Numbered from the stretch's first letter, positions 34,637 to 44,606 are shown. The stretch is 49,776 nucleotides of DNA from Terriglobales bacterium (GCA_035764005.1 DASTZZ010000110.1:1-49776), one strand, 5' to 3'. The notes: generated by a model not told the origin, from the sequence alone. Program-made: numbers and translations.

Positions 34637-35893
34637 TTAATCGAGAAGTTCCAAAGCCTCGGCATTCACCCAATTCTTCTGCGGGAATCCGCGGGCCCAC
34701 TCGGCGGGAGTTACATTGCGCGCCTCGTGCCAATGTGGATTCTCGATCCAGTCGAGAAACTTCCGTAGACTCGCTCGTGTACTTCGTGCAGCGCCACGCT
34801 CAAGCAGAGAGCGTGTCATTGCCGTGTCCTGCCACGGTCCACACACCACGGCGTTGAATAATGAAGTGTGTCCGCCGAAACCATCTCGATCGACGGTCGC
34901 GCGGGCATTAATATCCGCGCCGCGGGCGAGCAACCAGTCGAAAATCTCGCGCTCACAAAAATCAATCGCCAGGTGCAGCAATGTGGTGCCGTCGATTGGC
35001 GTCCAGTGCAATCCCGATTGCCCATTTTTTGCGCAGCCACACTCTGTCGGATAAATTTCGCTCAAGCTGAACCGGCGTTCCATCAATTGCGGATCGGCAC
35101 GTAGATGCTTCTCTAATTGCGAAAGATCTCCGCAATGGAACGCCATCATCGGCGCGTCCGGCAACTCGTACCCGCGATCAATGAAGAGTCGCAGAATCTC
35201 GTGCTTTCCGGCAGGATTACGCGCATAAGTTTCGAGCACCAAAGCCAATGGAGCGAGACGATCGCCATCCGCATTTGTAAAAGGTGCGTTCAATTCCACC
35301 AGCAACCGAATGCCTGCCGCGTTGAGAGTTTCACACGCTCCCATGATGATGCCCGGCATAACTTTCGCGCCGTGCTCATGCAGCCAGCGCGCGCACTCGA
35401 TTTTTCCCTGAAGCACCGCACGATCGAAAGCGTGCTGATAGTCGCGCGCGCCAAGCTCGGCACACGCGCGAATAATTTCCAGCCGTCCGAGATTGGCGGC
35501 GTGGCTCATCGGAGGTCCCCAGTTGCCGCTCCACAGCGGCAGATGCAGCATCTCAGGATTTGCGCGCAGGATCGCGACTACCTTCTCGCGATCATCGTCC
35601 TGAATGGCGACGCGGAGCGCACCTGCAACACCGTGTGCTTCAATGCGCCGCTTGAGCACAGCCCAGTTTGATAAGCCATATTCGCGCGCGATAACGAGTT
35701 GCGCGTCGCTTAACTTAAGATTAGCGGCAATTGCCGAGTCGTCGGCAAGATCCTTGAATTTAGGATGGCGGCGCCGAATGCGCTCCAGCGCGTCACGATG
35801 ACCTTGCCGGCATTGGTCGAGAAGCTCGCGCGCTTCCCGTTTCGGAACATCGAGATGAGGCCGCTCAGGCAGACCTCGCGAGACTGTAGCCAT
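34637..35893 (-). CDS. ankyrin-repeat protein
   Basis: 418 residues from ATG 35893, which has AGGAGGAAAGG just upstream (the frame continues to 35929 without a ribosome-binding site). The helical N-terminus contains REARELLDQCRQGHRDALERIRRRHP and LSDAQLVIAREYGLSNWAVLKRRIEAH. Ankyrin-type repeats follow (VAIQDDDREKVVAILRANPEML, HAANLGRLEIIRACAELGA, AVLQGKIECARWLHEHGAKV, GTTLLHLAIDFCEREIFDWLLARGADINA). No signal peptide, so it is likely cytosolic. The same 'SNW..LK..IE' N-terminus is common in bacterial ankyrin proteins of soil species. Its partner is unknown. Confidence 0.85.
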   Translation of the reverse strand: MATVSRGLPERPHLDVPKREARELLDQCRQGHRDALERIRRRHPKFKDLADDSAIAANLKLSDAQLVIAREYGLSNWAVLKRRIEAHGVAGALRVAIQDDDREKVVAILRANPEMLHLPLWSGNWGPPMSHAANLGRLEIIRACAELGARDYQHAFDRAVLQGKIECARWLHEHGAKVMPGIIMGACETLNAAGIRLLVELNAPFTNADGDRLAPLALVLETYARNPAGKHEILRLFIDRGYELPDAPMMAFHCGDLSQLEKHLRADPQLMERRFSLSEIYPTECGCAKNGQSGLHWTPIDGTTLLHLAIDFCEREIFDWLLARGADINARATVDRDGFGGHTSLFNAVVCGPWQDTAMTRSLLERGAARSTRASLRKFLDWIENPHWHEARNVTPAEWARGFPQKNWVNAEALELLD

Positions 35894-36139
35894 AACCTTT
35901 CCTCCTGGAAATGCGCCCATGGTCCGCACGCGTTGGGCAGGAAGTCAGGTTGACTCACTTGAAACGAAAGGCCGGTGGGCTAAGCCCATTTCCGCGGACA
36001 GGATGCTTCCGGTAAGCCCGGACATCATCTCCCAAATCCGACGCTCTGCGCAAGGCCGCCGGAGTGGTGAAGGAAGGCGCAGTTAACCCTGCTCGCAAAC
36101 TGGGGAACTTTCATCGCCAAATCGTGCCCGTGAAGTAGG

Positions 36140-38797
36140 TTATTGCCTCAAAGCTCGTACCGGATCAGTGCGCGTTGCGCGCCATGCCGGCAATAGGCAA
36201 GCTGTCACGGATGCAAGCAGCATGATCGCAAAGGCCGAGATGAACGCCAGCGGATCGCGCGGGCTCACTTCATATAGCAAATACCCGAGCAGACGAGTGC
36301 CTGCACATGCGATGATGCCGCCGAGGATGACTCCTGCGCCCAGCAAGCCCAGGCCCTGAGACACAACGATGCGCAGCAGGTCGGCTGCGCGCGCGCCCAA
36401 CGCCATACGCACTCCCAGCTCGCGTGCGCTTTGCGATACTGCGTATGACATCACGCCATAGAGGCCAATGGCGGCCAGCAGCACGGCGAGTCCACCGAAA
36501 ACGCTGAGCAGCGTTACTGCTACGCGCTGCAATTGCGTCGCGCGCTCGACTTGCTCCCGCATGGTGATTACTTCATAGGGCGCAAGGTTAGGATCGAGCG
36601 CATGAACTTCGCGAGCCAGCGCCCGTGCGATCACGTCGGGCGGCTGCTGGGTTCGAATATTCAATCCAACGGTTGGCGCGAAATGCTGGCGCAACGGCAC
36701 GTAGAAGAGCGGCTGCGGCGTCTCCACAATGCTGCGGTACTTAGAGACCTTTGCCACGCCGACTATCTCTAACCAGTGGCCATTTGCCTGAAGACGCTTG
36801 CCCATGGGGTCTTCGCCATGCCAGTACTGCGTGACCATCACGTCGTTGACAATCGCGACCGGCAGCGAGCTTTCGTTGTCAGCACGGGTAAACTCGCGGC
36901 CGGAGATCAGCGGAATCCCGACCGTCTGAAAATAATCGGGGCCAACTTCGTTGTACTCCACCGCCGGCTGCTCGTTGGGCGCAGCCTGATATCCATCGAC
37001 CGCAATCGGAGCGGATGCGTAAGTGCGGTAACTGAACGGCGTCACGCGCGCATAGGCTGCCGATTCGACTCCTGGGAGCGCCCGCACGCGCTCCATAAAT
37101 GCATCCTGAAAGTTCTTTGCCCGCTGCGTGTCGTATCCTGAGGCCATCAGGTTCACGGCGGTGTTCAACACGCCGTCCACGGAGAAGCCCAGGCTTCCTG
37201 TACGAATCTTATTGAGGCTCAGAAGAACGAGACCTGCTCCCACCAGAAGCACAAAGCTGAGCGATACCTGAATAATGACCAAACCGGCACGGATGCGCGC
37301 TCGTCCGCCGGCTACAGTTCCCGATTCGGATTTGAGCGCCGAAGCGATATCTACCTTGCGGCTTTCGAACGCCGGGACGAGCGCGAACAACACGGTAGTG
37401 ACCAGACAAACGCCGACAGTCAGGACGAGCACTCGCCAATCCATGCGTCCAGGCATAAAAACAGGGACGCCGCGGGAAGGAATAAGGAAAGCCATCAGGT
37501 TTCGGCACCAGTAGGCCAGCACGATTCCTCCGGAAGCTCCGATGAGGGAGAGAATCAGGCCTTCGGTCAAAAGCTGCTGCAGAATGCGGCTGCGCGCAGC
37601 ACCCAGCGCGAGACGGGCAGTGATCTCGTGCCGTCGCGCGATGAATTTGACCAGAAGCAGATTGCTGACATTCGCACACACGATCAGCAGCACAAACGCG
37701 CCGATGCCCAGCGCGATGCCCAAAGTGGGAAGCATAAGAGAAGAGCCGTTGAACGGCGCCTTCCACAAAGGCAACAGCTTAATGCCCTGTCCCTTGTCGG
37801 TTGTGGGATAGCTGTTCTCCAGATGCTGCGCAATCGCAGACATTTCAGCCTGAGCTTGCTCCACCGTGAAACCCGGCTTCAATCGAGCGAAGCCTTCGAT
37901 CCAGCGTTCGCCGCGATTTTCCATCTTGTATCCACCGGGTTCGAAGCGCTCCTGCATGGAGATGGGAACCCAGAATTGCCAGGAATATCCCACGAACGTT
38001 CCATAAAAACCTTTCGGCGCAACACCAACGATCGTGTGCGGCAAGCCATTCAGCATCTGCGTTTTACCGATGATGTTGGGATCGCCGTGAAACCGAGTCT
38101 GCCATAGCTGATAGCTGATCACTGTTACCGGATGCGCATTGCGGCCGTAGTCTTCCTCCGGCCTGAAGCCGCGTCCCAGAATGGGAGACACGCCCATTGC
38201 ATCGAAATAGTTGGAGGAGACAAGACTGCCCGTATCCCACTCCGCGCGATCGCCAATGCTAAGCGCGGCGCCCATGATCTTCTCGGCGATGAGCGATTCA
38301 CAAAGTGTGCAACTTCTCCGGAAGTCAAGAAAATCGGGCCAGGAGACAGCATCAAAGCCAGGCGTGCCGCGAGCGGTTCCAGCGAGCACGAACAATCTAT
38401 CCTGGTGAGCTACTGCCGGATAGGGACGCAGCAGAAGACCTTCGATCCAGCTAAACACCGCCGCATTCGCGCCAATTCCCAATACGAGACAGAGGATCGC
38501 CAGCGCCGAGAATCCCGGACTGCGCCGCAGCATGCGCAGGCCAAAACGCAGATCTTTGAGGACATTCTCAATGAAGTTCACGTTGCGCGCCTCGCGGCAT
38601 TCCTCCTTCATTGGCTCAAGATGTCCCATTTCATGGCGAGCGGCGATACGAGCAGCTTCCAGCGTCATTCCCTGTGCGCGATACTGCTCGACTAAACTTT
38701 GGAGATGAAACTCGATCTCCTCGTGAAGCTCGTGCTCAGCTTGTTCTCTGCGGAAGAGCGAACGCATCCGAAGCGGGACTTGGTAATACCAGCGCAT
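36140..38797 (-). CDS. ADOP-type ABC permease with prefix domain, padR-linked
   Basis: 885 residues. The amphipathic prefix domain is at 1-75 (RMRSLFRREQAEHELHEEIEFHLQSLVEQY... ARHEMGHLEPMKEECRE). TM1 is at about 98-122 (GFSALAILCLVLGIGANAAVF), the first core at about 125-345, and an FtsX block with HEITARLALGAARSRILQQL follows. The second core is at about 510-740, and the last FtsX block (RELGVRMALGARAADLLRI) ends in DPVRALRQ. It starts 15 bases after the padR stop on the same strand, so the two are an operon. No ATPase is present. Confidence 0.92.
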   Translation of the reverse strand: MRWYYQVPLRMRSLFRREQAEHELHEEIEFHLQSLVEQYRAQGMTLEAARIAARHEMGHLEPMKEECREARNVNFIENVLKDLRFGLRMLRRSPGFSALAILCLVLGIGANAAVFSWIEGLLLRPYPAVAHQDRLFVLAGTARGTPGFDAVSWPDFLDFRRSCTLCESLIAEKIMGAALSIGDRAEWDTGSLVSSNYFDAMGVSPILGRGFRPEEDYGRNAHPVTVISYQLWQTRFHGDPNIIGKTQMLNGLPHTIVGVAPKGFYGTFVGYSWQFWVPISMQERFEPGGYKMENRGERWIEGFARLKPGFTVEQAQAEMSAIAQHLENSYPTTDKGQGIKLLPLWKAPFNGSSLMLPTLGIALGIGAFVLLIVCANVSNLLLVKFIARRHEITARLALGAARSRILQQLLTEGLILSLIGASGGIVLAYWCRNLMAFLIPSRGVPVFMPGRMDWRVLVLTVGVCLVTTVLFALVPAFESRKVDIASALKSESGTVAGGRARIRAGLVIIQVSLSFVLLVGAGLVLLSLNKIRTGSLGFSVDGVLNTAVNLMASGYDTQRAKNFQDAFMERVRALPGVESAAYARVTPFSYRTYASAPIAVDGYQAAPNEQPAVEYNEVGPDYFQTVGIPLISGREFTRADNESSLPVAIVNDVMVTQYWHGEDPMGKRLQANGHWLEIVGVAKVSKYRSIVETPQPLFYVPLRQHFAPTVGLNIRTQQPPDVIARALAREVHALDPNLAPYEVITMREQVERATQLQRVAVTLLSVFGGLAVLLAAIGLYGVMSYAVSQSARELGVRMALGARAADLLRIVVSQGLGLLGAGVILGGIIACAGTRLLGYLLYEVSPRDPLAFISAFAIMLLASVTACLLPAWRATRTDPVRALRQ

Positions 38798-38812
38798 ATT
38801 CCACCTGTACTG

Positions 38813-39142
38813 TTAAGAAGTCTCGAGGATGAGATCGATCGCCCCAGAGAGTCGTTTCCACTGTGCCTGCTGTTGGCGTAAATACTTGGCTCCATCGCGC
38901 GTGAGCGAGTAGTACTTTGCGCGACGATTGTTCTCTGATTCGCCCCACTTGGCCTGTATCCAACCATGCTGCTCAAGCCGGTGTAACGCGGGATAGAGCG
39001 CGCCTTGCCCGACTTGCAGGACTTCGTTGGAAATCTGGCGGATACGCTGCGCAATGCCCCATCCATGCATCGGCTGCAGCGCGACCGTCTTCAGAATCAG
39101 GACGTCCAACGTCCCCTGGACGAGATCTGTTGGTTTCCCCAT
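38813..39142 (-). CDS. PadR-family regulator of the downstream ADOP gene
   Basis: 109 residues from ATG 39142 (AGGAG-TGAT before it; the longer frame to 39190 runs through the operator). The winged helix is TDLVQGTLDVLILKTVALQPMHGWGIAQRIRQISNEVLQVGQGALYPALHRLEQHGWI with wing WGESENNRRAKYYSLTRDGAKYL. It is close in sequence to the PadR at 10832. Short PadR proteins of this type repress themselves and an adjacent transporter and are released by a toxic ligand. Confidence 0.9.
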   Translation of the reverse strand: MGKPTDLVQGTLDVLILKTVALQPMHGWGIAQRIRQISNEVLQVGQGALYPALHRLEQHGWIQAKWGESENNRRAKYYSLTRDGAKYLRQQQAQWKRLSGAIDLILETS

Positions 39143-39146
39143 ATCA

Positions 39147-39169
39147 CTCCTGTCAATAATCGACAGGAG
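39147..39169 (-). promoter_or_regulatory. PadR operator palindrome overlapping the ribosome-binding site
   Basis: Perfect eight-base arms CTCCTGTC-N7-GACAGGAG. On the minus strand the right arm contains the AGGAG ribosome-binding site of padR. The palindrome lies at or just after the predicted transcription start, an ideal place for autorepression. Confidence 0.7.
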
Positions 39170-39197
39170 GATACCTTGGACTCCTATCAACCGTCAA
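39168..39197 (-). promoter_or_regulatory. padR-ADOP promoter
   Basis: On the minus strand: -35 TTGACG (39192-39197), 18-base spacer, -10 TATCCT (39168-39173). The -35 is identical to that of the other padR gene at 10773. Confidence 0.5.
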
Positions 39198-39237
39198 GGG
39201 AAGCAAAGAAGTCAGATTTTTTGCTGCTGAAGGTGGC

Positions 39238-39285
39238 AAATCGGGGACGGGAAACCCGGGCATAGCCTCAGGCTATCGCCGATTT
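39238..39285. repeat. nested inverted repeat
   Basis: Outer arms AAATCGG/CCGATTT (39238-39244, 39279-39285) enclose a perfect hairpin ATAGCC-TCA-GGCTAT (39262-39276). It is located in the 316-bp gap between the padR promoter and the DUF3999 gene, where no gene or other signal is recognised. Confidence 0.5.
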
Positions 39286-39513
39286 TCCGGAAGAGCGTTT
39301 CGCGATAAGGAAATGACATCGATGTGAGATGTGCCTCGCGGAACAGGTGCAGGCCGAAGTCGGGCGTCGCGGAAGGTTCAGCCGCGACTGAAAGTCATCA
39401 AATGGACGGTGGTGCACGCTGATCCTGATCACAATCTGGATTTCGTGCGAGATACCTAGGTGTTGGTACTGGATGCACAAAAGAAGAGGCTACCGCAGTG
39501 ACGACATTGGACT

Positions 39514-40719
39514 CTACGCCGTGGCGGTTCTCATTGAGCGGATCGCGACGGCTCCCAATCCGAGAACTGCGAGGACAATGGCAATCCACAATACGAACTG
39601 ATGCCGTTCCGACCAGGGGCGTTCATCTGGGCGTTGCGTAAATGCAGCGTTTAACGTTTCTGCTCCGAGCTGCGCCGCTACCGCGTTCTTGCTCTGCTGA
39701 AAGAGCTTGGCGTAGTCGTACACCGGGGAATTCAGCTTCTCATCGCCGTAATAGATCAACAGTCGCGCCGGCGCTGATGCGTCGAAATAGATTCGGCGTT
39801 CCAACTGTTGCAGTCGCGCGCCGCTGATGTCGAGCGGGCGATCGTCGCCGTTGTGCACGATGACTTTGACCGTGGTATGCCCATTTGCGGAAAACGCTAC
39901 ACTCTGCTGCTCGGAATCGATCTTTTGTCCGGCACGGACCATGTGGACTCGTTCGATCTCGCCTGAACCAAGCCATCCGTCTTTTTCGTCGCGAATCTCG
40001 ACATCGCGGCGGAAGTTCTGCGCCGACGGTGCGATCGAGAAGCTTACGCGTTCCACCGGCACCGTTTCGGGCAGTGAGAAGGTGAATACTGTATCTTTCC
40101 CGGATTGGGCTGGAGCATTCAATGACGCCACATCGCGCCAGACGGCAGGTTGCTCTTCGGCCATCTTTGAGACGGCGCCCTGTACGTCGCTCGGCTGTAC
40201 CGGGCCGTCAACGGTAATCCGCAGATACTTGTATGTGGAGCGTGGAATTCGCAGCGTGGTATTAGAACCCAGATTCTCGCGCGAGAGATCGTAGATGATG
40301 GTGCTGCCCAGGCCAGCCCAGGTTTTTGCGTGGGGATCGTCCTGGCCTTCGACGCGTGCATGCGCGACGAAGTTTTTCGTCGCAAGCTTCAATTGCACGT
40401 GGTCATACTCGGCCAGTCCAGACATATCAATCAGGAACTGCGTCTTGCCCTGTACTGTGGCTTGCTGGAAGACGGTGAGATCTTTGCGGTCTTCCTCAAG
40501 GCTGCCACGTTGAACCGAGATCGCGTAGGGGATTTCGGAATCACCTGAAAGCAAACGTAGGTCGCCAAGATCCGGACGCGCGTGCTTCCAGATGACTTCA
40601 TCGACTGCGATGTAGTTCTGCCCCGCAGCAGAGACCTGTATCGGACGCTGATACTTTGAATGCGATACGGACGGGCTTAACAGAAGGATGAAAGACAGCA
40701 GCACCAGGAAATTGTTCAT
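39514..40719 (-). CDS. DUF3999 exported membrane protein
   Basis: 401 residues from ATG 40719. The signal peptide is MNNFLVLLSFILLLSPSVSHS; a large β-rich extracytoplasmic region follows (RPIQVSAAGQNYIAVDEVIWKHARPDLGDLRLLSGDSEIPYAI... VERVSFSIAPSAQNFRRDVEIRD... ARLLIYYGDEKLNSPVYDYAKLF). The C-terminus has one membrane helix (FVLWIAIVLAVLGLGAVAI) and a short tail. The start overlaps the stop of the DUF2339 gene (ATGA). DUF2339 and DUF3999 genes are regularly paired; their function is unknown, probably in the cell envelope. Confidence 0.85.
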   Translation of the reverse strand: MNNFLVLLSFILLLSPSVSHSKYQRPIQVSAAGQNYIAVDEVIWKHARPDLGDLRLLSGDSEIPYAISVQRGSLEEDRKDLTVFQQATVQGKTQFLIDMSGLAEYDHVQLKLATKNFVAHARVEGQDDPHAKTWAGLGSTIIYDLSRENLGSNTTLRIPRSTYKYLRITVDGPVQPSDVQGAVSKMAEEQPAVWRDVASLNAPAQSGKDTVFTFSLPETVPVERVSFSIAPSAQNFRRDVEIRDEKDGWLGSGEIERVHMVRAGQKIDSEQQSVAFSANGHTTVKVIVHNGDDRPLDISGARLQQLERRIYFDASAPARLLIYYGDEKLNSPVYDYAKLFQQSKNAVAAQLGAETLNAAFTQRPDERPWSERHQFVLWIAIVLAVLGLGAVAIRSMRTATA

Positions 40720-42563
40720 GCGGACGCTGCCCGACTCGGTTTCGCTTCTCCCCCAGGACCGAGCTTTAGCCAATCGCGATGATAGACGTACGAGATTCCC
40801 ATCAGGACCGCTCCAAGAGCGATGAAGCTGATGATGCGATATCCCTGCTGGAGTTCCGAGACGTCGTACAAGAACACTTTGGCGATCGTCAGCGCGATCA
40901 ATACCAGCGCTTGCCAGCGCACGAATGACGAGCGGCGCTTGAATCCGAACAGCATTAATCCTGCGCCGTAGGCGAGCCAGATGAGCGAATAGCTGAAGCG
41001 GCGAGCCAGTTCGATCTGGTGTATCGCCGTGTATGAGTAATTGTGCGCCGCGTAGAACGGCATTATCTGTCGAGTGAAATAGTCCGAGGCTTCTAGCGTA
41101 AGTGCGATCAGCGCGAGCACGTTGAGGAGAACGCCCGCGACCCGAATGGCTGGACGCTCGCCTTCACTCGCATATCGGTCAGCGGCTGCGACGATGCTGC
41201 CTAGAATCGCGATTGCCACAAGATAAGTGGCAAAGCGAGCATTAAGAATCAACGTCTCAACGCGGAAGTTATCGAAAACGAGTAGGCGAATGATGCCGAG
41301 GCTCAGAGTTGTGGCAGCAAAGTAACGCAGAAAGTTCGTCTTCGTGCGCACCGATACATACAGAAGCACGGCCGACTCGACGAGCCATCCCAGGGTAATC
41401 CAGTGTGAGTTGAGCTTCAGTGGAATCGCGATGGTGATGAACGCGACCGCAATGGCGATGTGGAGCATGTTGATCGTCTTCACCACGTTGGCATTGCTGC
41501 CCGCGCGACGCTTGAATTGGCCGCTCAAAGCTAGGTAAACGGCTGCCAGCGCTAACGCATACCAGGTCAGCGTGTCGTTGGAGTACATCTCGTTCAGCGC
41601 GAGGAACGCGGCGGCGGCGTTGAGCAACGGCAGGAATGTCAAAGTAGCTGAGAATCCAGATCGCCATCTCGAAGGCGTAAGAGGCGTGAGCAGGGGAATC
41701 ACGGCGAAGATTGCCGCAAAAAGAATCGTGAATATTGTCGTCGTAATCCGCTGTTCTTTGGTGTAGTACTCGGCGAACCATCCGATGTAGAGAATGATGG
41801 TGCCGGTAAAGGCGCCGACCAACAAGCGTCGCCATGGCTTGAGGGTTACTACGGCCAGCATCGCCAAATCCAGCAGCGCTACGTAGGAGAAGAGAACGAT
41901 CTCGTGGTTCTGTCCTGTAGAGAGAAGGACAGGAGTACTGAAGCCGCCAATCATCGCGAAAGCAGCGAGAATCTCCGCGTCTTGAGTGAGTGCCAGCGTT
42001 ATCGTTGAAGCACTCACGATAATCATGGAGACGAAGGCCACCGCCGAAGGCACAAGGTGGTAAACCTGGAACGCTCCCCAAAGCGACAAGTAAAGGATGC
42101 CGATGCCGACAGCCTTCATTGAATAAGAGAACGGCCCCTGACCACGAGTGCGGAAGCGCTCGCTCCAGAAAATGAGAGCGATGCCGGCGAGCAGGCCCAG
42201 TGCGACTCGTCCCGCGGGACCGATCCAACCGTTGTCAAAGGCGTATTTGATGAAATACGAGACGCCGGTGAGGATCGCGATAATCCCAATTCGGTTCAGC
42301 CACAACTTCCCAATCTTGCCCTCAAGCTCGTCCTCTTCCTTCGCTGGAGTGACTGAGAACGTTGTCGGTATCGGCGAAATTGGAGCGACATCCAATGGCC
42401 GAGGCGGTGAAGGCACCGCCGGCGCGGCAGGACGAGCGACCTCTAGCTTTCGTTCCGCAGGCGCGAGCCCAAGGCCTGTTCGCTGCTCTATGCGTTCCAT
42501 GCGCGCTTTCATCGCTGCCATCTCTGCGCGGAGAGCGGCGAGTTCTCGTTGGAGATCGGCCAT
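40716..42563 (-). CDS. DUF2339 polytopic membrane protein
   Basis: 615 residues. The N-terminal coiled coil is at 1-30 (DLQRELAALRAEMAAMKARMERIEQ) and a Pro/Ala-rich linker at 45-75. EGKIGKLWLNRIGIIAILTGVSYFIKYAFDNGWIGPAGRVALG, the DUF2339 entry motif, then opens about 20 membrane segments through to the end. It is coupled to the DUF3999 gene by an ATGA overlap, so the two proteins likely act together in the inner membrane. No catalytic motif is seen. Confidence 0.88.
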   Translation of the reverse strand: MADLQRELAALRAEMAAMKARMERIEQRTGLGLAPAERKLEVARPAAPAVPSPPRPLDVAPISPIPTTFSVTPAKEEDELEGKIGKLWLNRIGIIAILTGVSYFIKYAFDNGWIGPAGRVALGLLAGIALIFWSERFRTRGQGPFSYSMKAVGIGILYLSLWGAFQVYHLVPSAVAFVSMIIVSASTITLALTQDAEILAAFAMIGGFSTPVLLSTGQNHEIVLFSYVALLDLAMLAVVTLKPWRRLLVGAFTGTIILYIGWFAEYYTKEQRITTTIFTILFAAIFAVIPLLTPLTPSRWRSGFSATLTFLPLLNAAAAFLALNEMYSNDTLTWYALALAAVYLALSGQFKRRAGSNANVVKTINMLHIAIAVAFITIAIPLKLNSHWITLGWLVESAVLLYVSVRTKTNFLRYFAATTLSLGIIRLLVFDNFRVETLILNARFATYLVAIAILGSIVAAADRYASEGERPAIRVAGVLLNVLALIALTLEASDYFTRQIMPFYAAHNYSYTAIHQIELARRFSYSLIWLAYGAGLMLFGFKRRSSFVRWQALVLIALTIAKVFLYDVSELQQGYRIISFIALGAVLMGISYVYHRDWLKLGPGGEAKPSRAASA

Positions 42564-42839
42564 GCGTTAACTATCCCATTGTCGGCGTAGCGAATAACAG
42601 ATAGTAGGGGTCCGCTGTACCACCGTAATAACGCACCGGATTACATGAACAAAGGTAACCTGCGTCTGTCTCCCTCCCTCGATTCCGCAGGCTCGATATC
42701 AGCCAAGAACAGCAACGTGCAACCGCAAAAAGAAGCGACTGCTCCACCGCCTATCTCGCCACCAGTGATCGCAAAATCGGCGTTTGCCAGGACCGCGGTA
42801 CCGGCAGCGCTTCTGTTTGGCGATTCTGGAGTATCTTAG

Positions 42840-44105
42840 GTGGCCATGACTACCGCGCCGGTCGCGCAGGTTCGGGCTCCGCAGAGGCATTCGGTGCTCA
42901 TCCTGATGCTGACGCTCTCGATGATCATCGCCTATGTCGATCGTGGAAACTTGTCGATTGCGGCGCCGATTATTAAGGACGAGCTTCACTTGAGCGCGTC
43001 CCAACTTGGGATTTTGCTTTCGGCGTTTTTCTGGTCGTACACCCCGTTCCAAATTTTGTCGGGATGGCTCTCGGACCGATTTCATCCGGGATGGATACTC
43101 GCCGGCGGCTTCGCGCTCTGGTCGGTGGCAACTTCGGTGACGGGTCTTGTCCATGGCTTCACCATGCTGCTGGTAATGCGCGTGCTGCTGGGCATCGGAG
43201 AATCGACGCCGTGGCCTTGCTTTGGGACGATTCTCGCGCGTGATTTGCCCAACGAACGGCGAGGCCTGGCAAACGCGGCGACTATGACCGGTACGGCTTT
43301 GGGACCAGCGATCGGCACTCTGCTGGGCGGAACGTTGATTGCGCGCTTCGGATGGCGTCCTTTCTTTATCGGACTCGGCTTTGTCACGCTGGCCTGGTTG
43401 ATTCCGTGGATGATCTCGATGCCGTGTTCGGCGCCTGCAAACACGGCGCGCAGGAGCTCAGGGCCGCCGGTGTGGGCGATTCTGCGGCATCGCTCGTTTT
43501 GGGGCGGAGCAATTGGGCACTTCTGCATCAACTATCTGGCCTACTTCGTGCTGACCTGGATGCCCTTCTACCTGGTCCGCGAGAAGCAGTTCTCGCTTCC
43601 CACCATGGGAAAACTGGCGGCGCTCTTCTATTGCGTAGAGTCGGCGTTTACCGTGATCACCGGCGCGCTTACCGATCGCGCGGTGCGCGGCGGGCAGACG
43701 ATTACACGCGCGCGCAAGACGGCGATGATTGTCGGCCACACACTGGCTGCAATTGGATTGCTGTGCTGGATGCTGGCCGGTTCGAACTGGTTCATGGTCT
43801 GCATCGTCTTCACCTTCGCGGCTTGGGGCATTGCGGCGACGGGAATCTTTGCCTTCCCGCAGGACCTTGGCGGACACGACGCCTCAGGAAAGTGGAGCGG
43901 ACTGCAGAACTGCGTTGCCAACTTCGCCGGTATTCTTGCGCCGGCGATTACCGGCTTCCTGCTCGATCGCACCGGAAACTTTGCCGTCACTCTGGCGACG
44001 ACGGCGACGGTCATGCTGGTGGGCGGATTTGCCTGGGTCTTTCTTGTGGGCGAGCTGAAGCCGGTTTCGTTTGCCAACACCTCTGGCGCGACCAGCGCGA
44101 GATAG
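42840..44105 (+). CDS. MFS transporter, anion:cation symporter (ACS) type
   Basis: 421 residues, twelve membrane helices. TM1 reads LILMLTLSMIIAYVDRGNLSIAAP, the ACS-family signature; loop 2-3 holds the MFS motif GWLSDRFHPG, and the TM4-5 area is RVLLGIGESTPWPCFGTIL. Relatives carry hexuronates, glucarate, phthalate or other organic acids; the substrate here is not predictable. Start: GTG 42840 (GGAG about eight bases before) or ATG 42846. It is monocistronic; no catabolic genes adjoin. Confidence 0.88.
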   Translation: MAMTTAPVAQVRAPQRHSVLILMLTLSMIIAYVDRGNLSIAAPIIKDELHLSASQLGILLSAFFWSYTPFQILSGWLSDRFHPGWILAGGFALWSVATSVTGLVHGFTMLLVMRVLLGIGESTPWPCFGTILARDLPNERRGLANAATMTGTALGPAIGTLLGGTLIARFGWRPFFIGLGFVTLAWLIPWMISMPCSAPANTARRSSGPPVWAILRHRSFWGGAIGHFCINYLAYFVLTWMPFYLVREKQFSLPTMGKLAALFYCVESAFTVITGALTDRAVRGGQTITRARKTAMIVGHTLAAIGLLCWMLAGSNWFMVCIVFTFAAWGIAATGIFAFPQDLGGHDASGKWSGLQNCVANFAGILAPAITGFLLDRTGNFAVTLATTATVMLVGGFAWVFLVGELKPVSFANTSGATSAR

Positions 44106-44231
44106 TTCGTGCAAACGAGAGGGATTTCGCAGATCGGAGGATGGTGATCGGCAGTACACAGGAGGCGGTAGGCAATAAGAAATAGTCGAGCTTCGTCGTC
44201 CTGACTGCTGGGTAAATTTACTGTTTGGTAA

Positions 44232-44606
44232 CTATCGTTTATTCCCGTTGGCTCTCTTCTTCAGCAACGCCTTTACTTGCGCAACCAGCTTCTCGGTCGC
44301 ATCGCCTTTAACAAGGTAGGCGTCGACGTTCTTCAGTACCTCTTTGGGAAGATCGGTATAGGCGGATTCCATGAGGATCGGAATTTCGGGATGCTGGCTG
44401 CGGATGAGCGCTGCAACTTTGTCTCCAGTCATCTCCGGCATTCGGTAATCGAGAACAACCAGATCGATGTGGTCGCCTTCAAGCAGGCGCAGGCCTTCGG
44501 GACCGCTGTTGGCGACAAGCACACGATATCCGTTCACCTCAAAGAGCAGCTTGTGGAGAGCGCAGATTGAGGGCTCGTCGTCGATACAGAGCAACGTATG
44601 TTGCAT
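44232..44606 (-). CDS. single-domain response regulator
   Basis: 124 residues, receiver domain only: D9-D10 (CIDDEP), phospho-acceptor D53 (VVLDYRMPEMTG), S81 (LMESAY) and K100 (YLVKGD). The frame is open to 44837, but that 77-residue extension has no domain and the ATG at 44606 begins exactly at the first strand (MQHTLLCIDDE). It groups with the MEDS, STAS-like and Ser/Thr kinase genes nearby as possible signalling partners. Confidence 0.87.
   Translation of the reverse strand: MQHTLLCIDDEPSICALHKLLFEVNGYRVLVANSGPEGLRLLEGDHIDLVVLDYRMPEMTGDKVAALIRSQHPEIPILMESAYTDLPKEVLKNVDAYLVKGDATEKLVAQVKALLKKRANGNKR

Noticed and set aside
42645-42839. 64-residue plus-strand frame before the MFS gene
   Set aside because: No ribosome-binding site and no family; it is simply an open frame in the 276-bp intergenic gap.
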